Below are positions 1 through 12,000 of a stretch of DNA of 64,000 nucleotides, in pieces (position 1 is the stretch's first letter; each line of letters starts with the position of its first letter). The stretch comes from UBA2966 sp965242505. Lineage in GTDB: Bacteria > Pseudomonadota > Alphaproteobacteria > UBA2966. Both the position numbers and the translations under genes were made by a program. The notes beneath the pieces are model-generated. The model saw only the letters and a list, made by a program, of their open reading frames with translations. It was not told where the DNA came from and did not search any database. The DNA is taken from positions 1,178,001 to 1,242,000 of the forward strand of contig OZ251449.1 in the NCBI GenBank assembly GCA_965242505.1, written 5' to 3'.

Positions 1-3000
1 AGCGCCACGGTCGGCAGCGTCTCGTCGTCGGCGAGCGTCAGGGTCACGTTCGACGGCGCCGCCACGCCGTTGCCGCCCACCGCGGTGGCGGAGACCGTCA
101 CCGACTTGTTCCCCGAATGGACGTCGTTGCCGTTGGCCGTCACCGTCACCACACCGGCGCTGGTCGTGCCGCCGGCCGCGATGGTGAGCGTCTTCGCGGC
201 GGAAAGGCCGAAGTCGGCCGCCACCGCCCCCGTCCCGGCGGCAGCCCCCACCGTCACCGTCACCGCCTCGCTGGAGGCGCCCGACAGCGTCGCCGTCACC
301 GTCGCCACTCCGCCGGTCTCCGAGATCGACGAGGACGACAGGGCCAGCGCCACGGTCGGCAGCGTCTCGTCGTCGGTGAGCGTCAGGGTCACGTTCGACG
401 GGTTCGACAGCAGGCCGTGGCCGCCCGCCACCGCGCCCGAGACCGTCACCCGCTTGTCGGGCGAGTCCACGTCGTTGCCGTTCGCCGTCACCGTCACCGC
501 GCCGACGCTGGTCGTGTTCCCCGCCGCTATCGTCAGGGTCCTGGCCGCGGAGAGGCCGAAGTCGGCCGCTACCGCGCCGGTCCCGGCCGCCGCGCCCACC
601 GTCACCGTCACCGCGTCGTCGGACTTGCCCGACAGCGTCGCCGTCACCGTCGCCGCCCCGCCCGTCTCCGAGACCGCCGAGGACGACAGCGCCAGCGTCA
701 CGGTCGGCGTGGGGTCGTCGTCGGTCTTGGTGACGTCCACGGTCTCGTCGTCCAGGCCGTCGTAATGGCTGTCGCCGCCGCTGGCCGCGTCCAGCGTGAT
801 CGCCACCGACAGGCTCGCCGGGTCGTCCCGGTCGTCGTCCACCGCCGCCACCCGCAGCGTCCGGGCGTCGCTCCAGTCGTCGGCGTCGAACACCAGTTCC
901 TTCGAGGCCGCGAAGGCGCGCGCGTCGGCGTCGCCGACGTTCCTGGCCACCTGCACCTCGTCGCCGTCGGCGCTGGCCGCCGTCACCGTCACCGCCGCCG
1001 CCGGTTTGCTCGTGAGCTTCACCGTGAAGGTCTGCTCCGCCCCGCCCTCCGTCACCGTCAGCGTGCTCTCGGAGACCGCCAGCCCCGCCGTGTCCACGTC
1101 GGTCGTCCGCACGGTCTGCGGCCGCACGCTCGCCCCGCCGATGACGTGATAGGCGTCGGTCGGCGTGTCCGGGCTGTCCGGGAACAGGCGGAGGGTGTAG
1201 TCGCCGTCGCCGTCCACCGCGTCGTCGACCACGCCGTGCAGGGTCACCGTCTGCGCCGTCCCCCAGTTCGTGGCGGTGAAGGTCAGCCGGGTCGAGGCCG
1301 CCGCCGCGCCGCTGCCCGAAGACACCTGGCCTTCGGCCGAGTCGCTGCTCTTCACCGCCACCACGACGTTCGTGGTCGGCTCGCTGTTGAGCTTCACCGT
1401 GAAGGTCTCGCTCGCGCCCTCGTCCACGCTGAGCCACACCGGGCACGGCGCCCGGCGGCAACGCGGGAAGGCCGGGGCGGTCACCAGCGCGGCGCGGTCG
1501 TCCTCCCAGATCAGCAGCTCCACGTCCGCCGGGGCCGCCAGGGACAGCGTGCTGCTGGCGACGCCCGCCACCACCACCTTCTTGCCGGCGACGGTGTCGT
1601 CCACGATGGAGTCGATGCGGTCGTCCACCGCCGTGATCGTCACCACGCCCGTGCTGGTGGTGGCGTTGGCCGCGATGGTCAGGGTATTGGCCGTGGAAAG
1701 CGTGAAGTCGTCCGCCGCCGCGTTGGTCCCCTTCGTCGCCGAGACCGTGACGGTCACCGCCGCGCTGGCCGGGACGCTGAGGCGCGCCGTCACCGTGGTC
1801 ATGCGCTCGGAGCCCGGCGCCGTGGCCAGCTCCTTGATGGTGTCCGACTGGCCCGAGATCGGGTCCGACAGCAGCAGCGACAGCGCCGCCGCGTCGTCGT
1901 CGGCGAGGGTCAGGGTGACGGACGACGGCGCCAGCACGTTGTTGCCGCCCGTTACCGTACCGGAGACCGTCACCGACTTGTCCGGCGAGTGCACGTTGTT
2001 GCCGTTCGCCGTAACGGTCACCGCGCCGGCGCTGGTCGTGTTCCCCGCCGCAATCGTCAGCGTCTTGGCCGCGGAGAGGTCGAAGTCCGCCGCCACCGCG
2101 CCGGTCCCGGCCGCCGCCGCCACAGTCACCGTCACCGCCTCGCTCGAGGCGCCCGACAGCGTCGCCGTCACCGTCGCAACCCCGCCCGTCTCCGAGATCG
2201 ACGAGGACGACAGCGCCAGCGTCACCGTCGGCAGCGTCTCGTCGTCGGCGAGCGTCAGGGTGACGTTCGACGGCGCCGCCACGCCGTTGCCGCCATCCAC
2301 CGCGCCGGAGACCGTCACCGACTTGTCCGGCGAGTCCACGTCGTTGCCGTTGGCCGTAACGGTCACCGTACCGGCGCTGGCCGTGCTCCCCGCCGCAATG
2401 GTCAGCGTATTCGCCGCGGAAAGGTCGAAGTCGGCCGCCGCGGCCCCCGTCCCGGCGGCAGCCGCCACCGTCACCGTCACCGCCTCGCTGGATTTGCCCG
2501 ACAGCGTCGCCGTCACCGTCGCCACCCCGCCCGTCTCCGAGATCGAGGCTGCCGACAGCGCCAGCGTCACCGTCGGCAGCGTCTCGTCATCGGTCAGCGT
2601 CAGAGTGACGTTCGACGGCGCCAGCACGTTGTTGCCGCCCGCCGCGACGCCGGAGACCGTCACCGACTTGTTCCCCGAATGGACGTCGTTGCCGTTCGCC
2701 GTGATCGTCACGTCGCCGGCGCTGGCCGTGTTCCCCGCCGCAATGGTCAGGGTAGTGGCCGCGGAGAGGTCGAAGTCCGCCGCCGCGGCCCCCGTCCCGG
2801 CCGCCGCCGCCACAGTCACCGTCACCGCCTCGCTCGACTTGCCCGAAAGCGTCGCCGTCACCGACGACACCCCGCCGGTCTCCGAGATCGAGGACGGCGA
2901 CAGCGCCAGGGTCACGGTCGGCAAGGTCTCGTCGTCGGTCAGCGTCAGGGTCACGGACGACGGCGCCGCCACGCCGTTGCCGCCATCCACCGCGCCGGAG

Positions 3001-6000
3001 ACCGTCACCGACTTGTCCGGCGAGTCCACGTCGTTGCCGTTGGCCGTAACGGTCACCGTACCGGCGCTGGCCGTGCTCCCCGCCGCAATGGTCAGCGTCT
3101 TGGCCGCGGAGAGATCGAAGTCCGCCGCCACCGCGCCGGTCCCGGCCGCCGCCCCTACGGTCACGGTCACCGCCTCGCTCGACTTGCCCGACAGCGTCGC
3201 CGTCACCGTCGTCTCACCGCCGGTCTCCGAGATCGACGACGACGACAGCGCCAGCGTCACCGTCGGCAACGTCTCGTCGTCGGTCAGCGTCAGCGCCGCC
3301 CCGCTCACGTTGCCCGCGCCCTGGTCGTTGGCCGCCGTCGCCGTCACCGTCGTCGAACGCCCGCCGGCGCCCTGATGGACGTCGTCGTCCACTGCCTCCA
3401 CCGTCGCCGTGTCGGCGGCGTTCACGGTGTCGCCGGCCGCAATGACGATCACCGCGTCCGAACCCACCGTGTAGAACCCCGTCGCCGCCGTCACCGTCAC
3501 CGTGGTGTCCGCGCTGGAGGGATGGGAGAGCGCCGCCGATACCGTCGTCTCGCCGCCGGTCTCCGCAATCGACGACGACGACAGGGTAAGCGTCACCCCC
3601 GGCGCCGCCTCGTCGTCCGTCAACGTCAGCGTCACGTCGTCCGGGTCCGACGCCCCGTCGCCGCCATCCACGGTGGCGGAGACCGTCACCTCCTTGTCCG
3701 GCGCGTCGGCGTCGTCGTCCGACGCCGTGATGGTCACCACGCCGGCGCTGGCCGTCGCCCCCGCCGCGATGGTCAGCTCCGTCCCCGTCTGGGTGAAGTC
3801 CGTCCCCGAACCGGGCGAAGCCGATACCGTCACCGTGGCCCCCTCGCTCGCCGCCTTGTCCAGAGTCGCCGTCACCGTCGCCACGCCGCCGTTCTCCGAG
3901 ATCGAGCTCGCCGACAGCGCCAGCGTCACCACCGGCTTGTCGTCGTCTTCCACCGTGACCGTCACCGCCACGGGACGCTGCGCATGGGCCACGCCCACTG
4001 CCACATTGCCGAGCCCGTAGCCGGCCGCGACGTATCTGAGGCGCAGGGTGTTGTCCTGGTGGTCGGCGTCCGCGCGGGCATCCACGCTCACCGTCTGCGC
4101 CGTGCTCCAGGACGACGCCGTGAAGGAGACGTTGAGCCCATTGGGGTATACATAGGTATTGTGGCCCTCCAGCCGGAGTCCGGCGTCGGGGTAGATACCT
4201 ATCCAGACCGTCCCAGGAGGCGGTTCGGTGTCCAGGACCAGAGTGAACTTCTTGCTGGCGCCCTCCTCGGTCAGGGTCATGGTGGAGGGGGTGAAGGTCA
4301 CGCCCGCCGTGTCGTCGTCCGTCAAGGTCAAGGTCAGGTCCGACGGCGCCGCCACCCCGTGGCCTCCCGCCACCGCGGCGGAGACCGTCACCCCCTTGTC
4401 CGCCGTGTCCACCAGGTTGCCGTTGGCCGTAACAGTCACCACGCCGGCGCTGGTGGTCTGCCCTGCCGCGATGGTGAGGGTCTTGGCCGTGGAGAGAGTG
4501 AAGTCGGCCGCCGCCGCCCCGGTCCCGGCCGCCGCCCCCACAGTCACCGTCAACGCCTCGCCCGACTTGCCCGACAACGCCGCCGTCACCGTCGCCACCC
4601 CGCCCGTCTCCGAGATCGACGACGCCGACAACGCCAGGGTCAAGGTCGGCAAAGCCTCGTCGTCAGTGATGGTCAGGGTCAGGTTCGACGGCGCCGCCAC
4701 GTCGTTGCCGCCCGTCACGGCGCCGGAGACCGTCACCGACTTGTCCGGCGAGTCCACGTCGTTGCCGTTGGCCGTAATCGTCACGTCGCCGCTGCTGGTG
4801 GTGGCGCCCGCCACAATGGTCAGGGTATTGGCCGCGGAAAGGCCGAAGTCCGCCGCCACCGCCCCCGCGCCGGCCGCCGCCCCCACCGTCACCGTCACCG
4901 CCTCGCTGGACTTGCCCGACAGCGCCGCGGTCACCGACGCCACCCCGCCGGTCTCCGAGATGGACGAGGACGACAGCGCCAGCGCCACCGTCGGCAGGGT
5001 CTCGTCGTCCGTCAGCGTCAGGGTCAGTGACGACGGCGCCGCCACGTCGTTGCCGCCCGTCACGGCGCCGGAGACCGTCACCGACTTGTTCCCCGAATGG
5101 ACGTCGTTGCCGTTGGCCGTCACCGTCACGTCGCCGCTGCTGGCGGTGGCGCCCGCCGCGATGGTCAGGGTCGTGGCCGCGGAAAGGTCGAAGTCGGCCG
5201 CCGCCGCCCCCGCGCCGGCCGCCGCCCCCACAGTCACAGTCACCGCCTCGCTCGACTTGCCCGACAGCGTCGCCGTCACCGACGACACCCCGCCCGTCTC
5301 CGAAATCGACGCCGGCGACAGCGACAGCGCCACCGCCGGCAACGTTTCGTCGTCCGTCAGCGTCAGGGTCAGTGACGACGGCGCCGCCATGTCGTTGCCG
5401 CCCGCCGCGACGGCGGAGACCGTCACCTGCTTGTTCCCCGAATGGACGTCGTTGCCGCTGGCCGTAACAGTCACAGCGCCGGCGCTGACGGTGGCGCCCG
5501 CTGCGATGGTCAGCGTCGTCCCCGTCTGCGTGAAATCCGTCCCCGAGCCGGGCGAAGCCGAAACCGTCAGCGTCACCGCCTCGCTCGACTTGCCCGACAG
5601 CGTCGCCGTCACCGTCGTCTCCCCGCCCGTCTCCGAGATCGAGCTCGCCGACAGCGCCAGCGCCACCGTCGGCAAGGTCTCGTCGTCGGTGAGCGTCAGC
5701 TCCGCCCCGGTGACGCTGACCGCGCCGAGGTCGGTGACGGCCGCGCCGGTCACGGTGATCGAACGCCCGGCGGCGCCCTGATGCACGGTGTCGTTCACCG
5801 CCGTTATGGCCGCGGTGTCGGCGGCGTTGGCCGTCTGGCCCGCCGCGATGACGATGGTGGAGTCCGGACCCACCGTGTAGGCGCCGGCGACCGGCGTCAC
5901 CGTCACCGTGACCGCCGAGCGCGACGCCTGGTCCAGCGTCGCCGACACCGCCGAGACGCCGCCGTTCTCCGCAATCGACGAGGCCGACAGCGCCAGCGTC

Positions 6001-9000
6001 GCCGTCAGCATCGCGTCGTCGTCGGCGATGGTCAGGGTCACGGCGCGGGGCGCCTTCACGTCGCCGTTCACCGTTCCCGAAACGGATACGGATTTGTCCG
6101 GGGTCTGGGTCGTGTCGTCCACCGCGGTCACGGTCACCGCGCCGGCGCTGGCGGTGGCGCCGGTCGCGAAGGTCAGCGTCGTGGCGCTGGACAGATTGAA
6201 GTCGCCGGCGGTGGCGCCGCTGCCCGGCGCCGCCGCCACCGTGACCGTCGCCGCGGAGAGCGCCGCCTTGTCCAGAGTCGCCGTCACCGTGGCCACGCCG
6301 CCGTTCTCCGCAATCCACGAGGACGACAGCGCCAGCGTCGCCCTCGGCAGGGCGACGATGGGAACCCACTCGGCGTAGACGTATTGCACCTTGTTGATCC
6401 CCCCCGAGGAATAGCTGAGGAGGATGACCACGCCGTCGTTGTCGATCATCGCCTGGGTGAGCGATATCGCCGAGGGCCTCGTGTTGTCGGTGAGCATGGC
6501 GCAGGAGCGGGGACCGCTGCCCGTGCCCGGCGCGTCGGACTGGAGGCCCGTTGCCTGGCTGATCGTTCTGTTGGCGCATGCCCAGACGTCGACGATGTGG
6601 GCGGCATAGGTTCCCGTGAACGCGATCGGCTGCGAAGCCGTCTTGCCGAGCAGCGACGCCGTGGTGACGTCCCAATCGTTGCTCGATCCCAGGCTGGGGT
6701 TCCGCCACGTCGTCGTGCTCGGCAAGCTGTCGTTGTCGGTAATCGTCAGCGTCACGCTCGCCGGGTCCGCCAGCCCGTGGCCGCCCGCCGCCGCGCCCGT
6801 CACCGTCACGGTCTTGTCCGCCGCCGCCACGTCGTTGTTCACCGCCGTAATCGTCACCACCCCCGCGCTCACGGTCGCGCCCGCCGCGAAGGTCAGCGTA
6901 TCGTTCGCGCTCAGCGCGTAGTCCGCCGCCGCCGCGCCCGTCCCCGGCGCCGCCGCCACCGTCACCGTCGCCACCGCGCCGGACTTGCCCGACAGCGTCG
7001 CCGTCACCGTCGTCACGCCGCCGCCTTCCGAGATCGACGCCGAAGACAGCGCCAGCGTCACCGTCGGCAAGGCCTCGTCGTCGGTGAGCGTCAGCGCCGC
7101 CCCGGTGACGCTGACCGCGCCGAGGCCGGTGACGGCCGCGCCGGTCACGGTGGTCGAACGCCCGGCGGCGCCCTGATGCGCGTCGTCATCCACCGCCGTT
7201 ATGGCTACCGTGTCGGCGGCGTTGGCCGTCTGGCCCGCCGCGATGACGATGGTGGAGTCCGGACCCACCGTGTAGACGCCGGAGACCGGCGTCACCGTCA
7301 CCGTCACCGCCGTGCGCGACGCCTGGTCCAGCGTCGCCGACACCGCCGAGACGCCGCCGTTCTCCGCAATCGACGAGGCCGACAGCGCCAGCGTCGTCGT
7401 CAGCGCCGCCTCGTCGTCGGCGATGGTCAGGGTCACGGCGCGGGGCGCCTTCACGTCGCCGTTCACCGTTCCCGAAACGGTCACGGACTTGTCCGGGGCG
7501 CGGGTCATGTCGTCCACCGCGGTCACGGTCACCGCGCCGGAGCTGACGGTGGCGCCGGTCGCGAAGGTCAGCGTCGCGGCGCCGGACAGATTGAAGTCGC
7601 CGGCGGTGGCGCCGCTGCCCGGCGCCGCCGCCACCGTGACCGTCGCCGCGGAGAGCGCCGCCTTGTCCAGGGTCGCCGTCACCGTGGCCGCGCCGCCGTT
7701 CTCCGCAATCCACGAGGACGACAGCGCCAGCGTCGCCCTCGGCAGCGCGACGATGGGAACCCACTCGGCGTAGAAGAAATTGGTCAGGTTACCGCCTTGC
7801 CCGCCGCGGATCGTATCCGTGACGAGGACGACCACGCCGTCATTGTCGATCATCGCCTGCGTAAGACGGATCGTCCTGGACCAGCCGGCGCCGGTGGCCT
7901 GGCGGCAAACGGCGCCCTCGGTCGGCGCGGGGCCGGGACTTCTCTGCCTGACCGTCCTGTGAGCGCACGCCCAGACCTGTCGCCGCGACCCGTCCTCCGT
8001 AGACGGCGCGTCAACGGCGATCGTTTGCGGGGCGGTCTTGCCCAGCAGCGACGCCGTGGTGACGTCATAATTGTGCGACTGTCCCCAACGCCTGTCGTCC
8101 CCTGTCGGCGTTCCGCTCTCGTTGTCGGTAATCGTCAGGGTGACGCTCGCCGGGTTCGCCAGCCCGTGGCCGCCCGCCGCCGCGCCCGTCACCGTCACGG
8201 TCTTGTCCGCCGCCGCCACGTCGTTGTTCACCGCGGTGATCGTCACTACCCCCGCGCTCGCGGTCGCGCCCGCCGCGATGGTCAGCGTATCGTTCGCGCT
8301 CAGCGTGTAGTCGGCCGCCGCCGCCCCCGTCCCCGGCGCCGCCGCCACCGTCACCGTGGCCGGCGCGCTCGACGCCCCCGACAGCCGCGCCGTCACCGTC
8401 GCCACCCCGCCGCCTTCCGAGATCGACGTCGGAGACAGCGCCAGCGTCACCGTCGGCAAGGCCTCGTCGTCGGTGAGCGTCAGCGTCGCCCCGGTGACGC
8501 TCACCGCGCCGAGGTCGGTGACGGCCGCGCCGGTCACGGTGGTCGAACGCCCGGCGGCGCCCTGATGCACGGTGTCGTTCACCGCCGTTATGGCCGCGGT
8601 GTCGGCGGCGTTGGCCGTCTGGCCCGCCGCGATGACGATGGTGGAGTCCGGACCCACCGTGTAGACGCCGGAGACCGGCGTCACCGTCACCGTGACCGCC
8701 GTGCGCGACGCCTGGTCCAGCGTCGCCGACACCGCCGAGACGCCGCCGTTCTCCGCAATCGACGAGGACGACAGCGCCAGCGTCGCCGTCAGCATCGCGT
8801 CTTCGTCGGCGATGGTCAGGGTCACGTCCGCCGGGTCCGCGACCCCGCGCCCGCCGACGGCCTCGCCCGAGACCCGCAGCCGCTTGTCCGGCGCCTCCAC
8901 GGCGTTGTCGACCGCCGTGACCGTCACCACCCCCACGCTCGCCATATCCCCCGCCGCGATGGTCAACGTCCTGTTCGCGCTCAGGCTGAAGTCGCCCGTC

Positions 9001-12000
9001 ACCGCCGGCGGCGTCGGCGACACCGACACCGCGACCTCCACCGCCTCCCCCGAGGGGTGGGAGAGCGCCGCGGTCACCGTCGCGACGTTGCCGGCGCCGC
9101 TCTCGACGATGGTCGCGGACGAAAGCGCCAGCGTCACCGTCGGCAGCGCGTCGTCGTCCAGGATGGTCAGCGTCGCCTCCGCCGGGTCCGCGACCCCGTT
9201 GCCGCCCGCCGCCGCGCCCGAGACCGTCACCCGCTTGTCCGCCGAATCCGCCGTGTCCGGCTCCGCCGTCACCGTCACCGCGCCCGCGCTCGCCGTATTC
9301 CCCGCCGCGATGGTCAGCGTGTTCGCGCTCGACAGCGTGTAGTCGTCCGCCGCCGCGTTCGTCCCCGGCGCCGCGGACACCGTCACCGTCACCGCTGCGC
9401 TCGACGCCCCCGAAAGCGTCGCCGTCACCGACGAAACCCCGCCCGCCTCCGCGACCGACGCCTGCGACAGCGCCAGCCGCGCCGTGGGCGTCGCCTCGTC
9501 GTCGGCCAGCGTGAGCGTCAGGCTCGCCGGGTCCGCGACGCCGTTGCCGCCCGTCGCCGCGCCCGTGACCGTCACCCGCTTGTCCGGCGAATCCACCGCG
9601 TTGTCGTTGGCCGTGATCGTCACCGTCCCCGCGCTCGCCGTGGCGTTGGCCGAGATGGTCAGCGTCGTTCCCGTCAACGTGTAATCGCCCACCGCCGCGC
9701 CCGTCCCCGCCGCCGCCGAAACCGTCACCGTCACCGCCTCGCTGGAGGTCCCCGACAGCGCCGCCGTCACCGTCGCCGCCCCGCCGTTCTCCGAGACCGA
9801 CGACGACGACAGCACCAGCGACACCGTGGGCGCGCCGTCGTCGTCGCGGATGGCGAGCGTCGCGTCCGGCGGGTCCGCCGCTCCGGGGCTGCCCGACGCC
9901 GTCGCCGAGACCGTCACCCCCTTATCCGCCGAATCCACGGCGTTGGGATTCGCCGTCACCGTCACCGTTCCCGCACTCGTCGTCCGCCCCGCCGCGATGG
10001 TGAGCGTGTTCGCCGCGCTCAGCGTGTAATCGCCCACCGCCGCGCCCGTCCCCGGCGCCGCCGCCACCGTCAGCGTCACCGCCGCCGCCGAGGGGTTCGA
10101 GAGCGTCGCCGTCACCGTCGCCACGCCCCCCGTCTCCGAGATCGACGCCGGGGTCAGGACCAGGGCCGACGTCGGCTGCGCGTCGTCGTCGGCGATGACG
10201 AGCGTCAGGCTCGACGGCGCCGCCACCAGCCCGTGCCCCCCGGCCACCCGCCCGCTCACCGTCGCGCTCTTGGCCGTCGAGTCGATGGCGTCGTCCACCG
10301 CCGTGATCGTCACCACTCCCGCGCTCGCCGTGGCGTTGGCCGCGATGGTGAGCGTCCGGGCCGCGCTCAACGCGAAGCCGCCATCGGCGGCGAGGGCCGC
10401 GTAGACCGACGCCGCCGCCACCGTCACCGTGATCGTCTCGCCCGAGGTCCCGCCTCTCAGGCGCGCCGTCACCGTGGCCGCGTTGCCCGCCCCGCTCTCG
10501 GAGATCGCGCCCGCACGCCCCCCGTCCGGCTCCGACAGCGCCAGCGACAGCGTCGGCGTCGGGTCGTCGTCCGTGATCGCGCCCACGCCGGTGGACGCGC
10601 TCCCCAGCGTCGCCCCGGAGGGGTTGCTCAGCGCGATGCGGATCGTCTCGTTCGGCTCGTCCAGCGCGTCCCCCGACACCGTCACCGTGACGGTCTTGCT
10701 CGTCTCCGCCGCCGCGAAGGTCAGCGTGTCGCCGGCGAACGCCGTGTAGTCGGTCCCCGACGACGCCGTGCCCGGGTCCGCCGCCGCCGCGTACTCCACC
10801 GTCACCTGCCGCCCCGGCGCCCGGTTCAGGCTCACCTCGTAGTCCAGCGCCGCAGTCTCGCCCGTCGAGCCCTCCGTCACGCTCGGCGAGGAGATGGAGA
10901 AGCTGAGGCCCTGAATCTCGATGGAGAAGCGCAGCTCCGCCTTGTCGCCGTCCCCGTCCGTCGCCACCAGCGTGTAGTTCGCCGCCGCCTGCGCCGTGCT
11001 GGGCGTACCGGAAAGCGTCCGCGTCGCCGCGGCGAAGGCCAGCCCGTCCGGCAGCGCCTCCTTGACGCTGTAGGTCACGCCGCCGTCGCCCTGCGTCGCC
11101 GCCGGCAGCTGCTGCGAGACCGCGTTGCTCCTGACCCAGCTGTAGGCGGGGCTGGCCGTCGAACCGAAGGTCGGCGTGGTCTGCCGCCCGCGCACCTTGT
11201 GGCCGGAGTCGTTCGGGGTCGCCCCGAAATCCCGGTTCACCCGGTTGTCGCCGCCGCCGAGCCCGGAGGTGTGAAACCGCAAGCTGCCGGTCTTGCCGCC
11301 GCCCATCGGGTTCGCCGGGAACGAGATGCCGTCGCCGTCCCAGTCGCTCTCCTGCACCGCGTAGCTGAAATCGAGCTTGTCCCAGAGGTTGGAGTCCGCG
11401 CTGTTGAAGGTCGGGTTGCTCGCGCGGCGCGTGTTGGCCCCGATGCGGATGTCCAGATGCAGGTTCCCGGTGATCACCGTGCCCAGCCGGTTGGTGAAAT
11501 CCACCCTCACGGTGATGTTGTCGTCGGTCCCGAACGTCCCGTTCTTGCCGTAGGTCTCGTCCGCGCCGGGATTCGACGTGATCGAGATCGACTCGATCCC
11601 CACGTCGGTGGAGACCGCCAGGGTGAAGGCGAGGTCGGCCGTGCGCCCGAACCCGTCCGTCGCCCGCAGCGTGTAGTTGCCCCGCGCCGATGCGCTGCCG
11701 TGCGATCCGGTGATGGCCGCGGTGGACGTGTTCAGCGCCAGTCCGGTCGGCAGCGCCGGCGTCACCGAATAGCTGACGCCGTGCGCCGCGTCCGCATTCG
11801 CGATCTGCGGCAGCCGGTAGTTCACGGACCCGCCGGCGTAGAGGGTGACCGTCGGCCCCGACACCCCGGAGAAGCTCGGCGCCGGCGTATCCACCTTGTG
11901 CCCCGCCTGGGCGCCGAAGCCGTGCAGCAGCTTTTGCAGCTCGAACTGTCGGAAACTGCTGCCGGACGTCCCCCGGATGCCGCTCTCGGAGCTGCCGGGG

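Noticed and set aside
117..5030. 1,637-codon plus-strand frame rich in Arg, His and Val
   Set aside because: It is a shadow of the giant minus-strand gene: composition is only the complement of repeated Thr/Val/Ala codons, there is no signal, and the opposite frame shows real Calx-beta domains.
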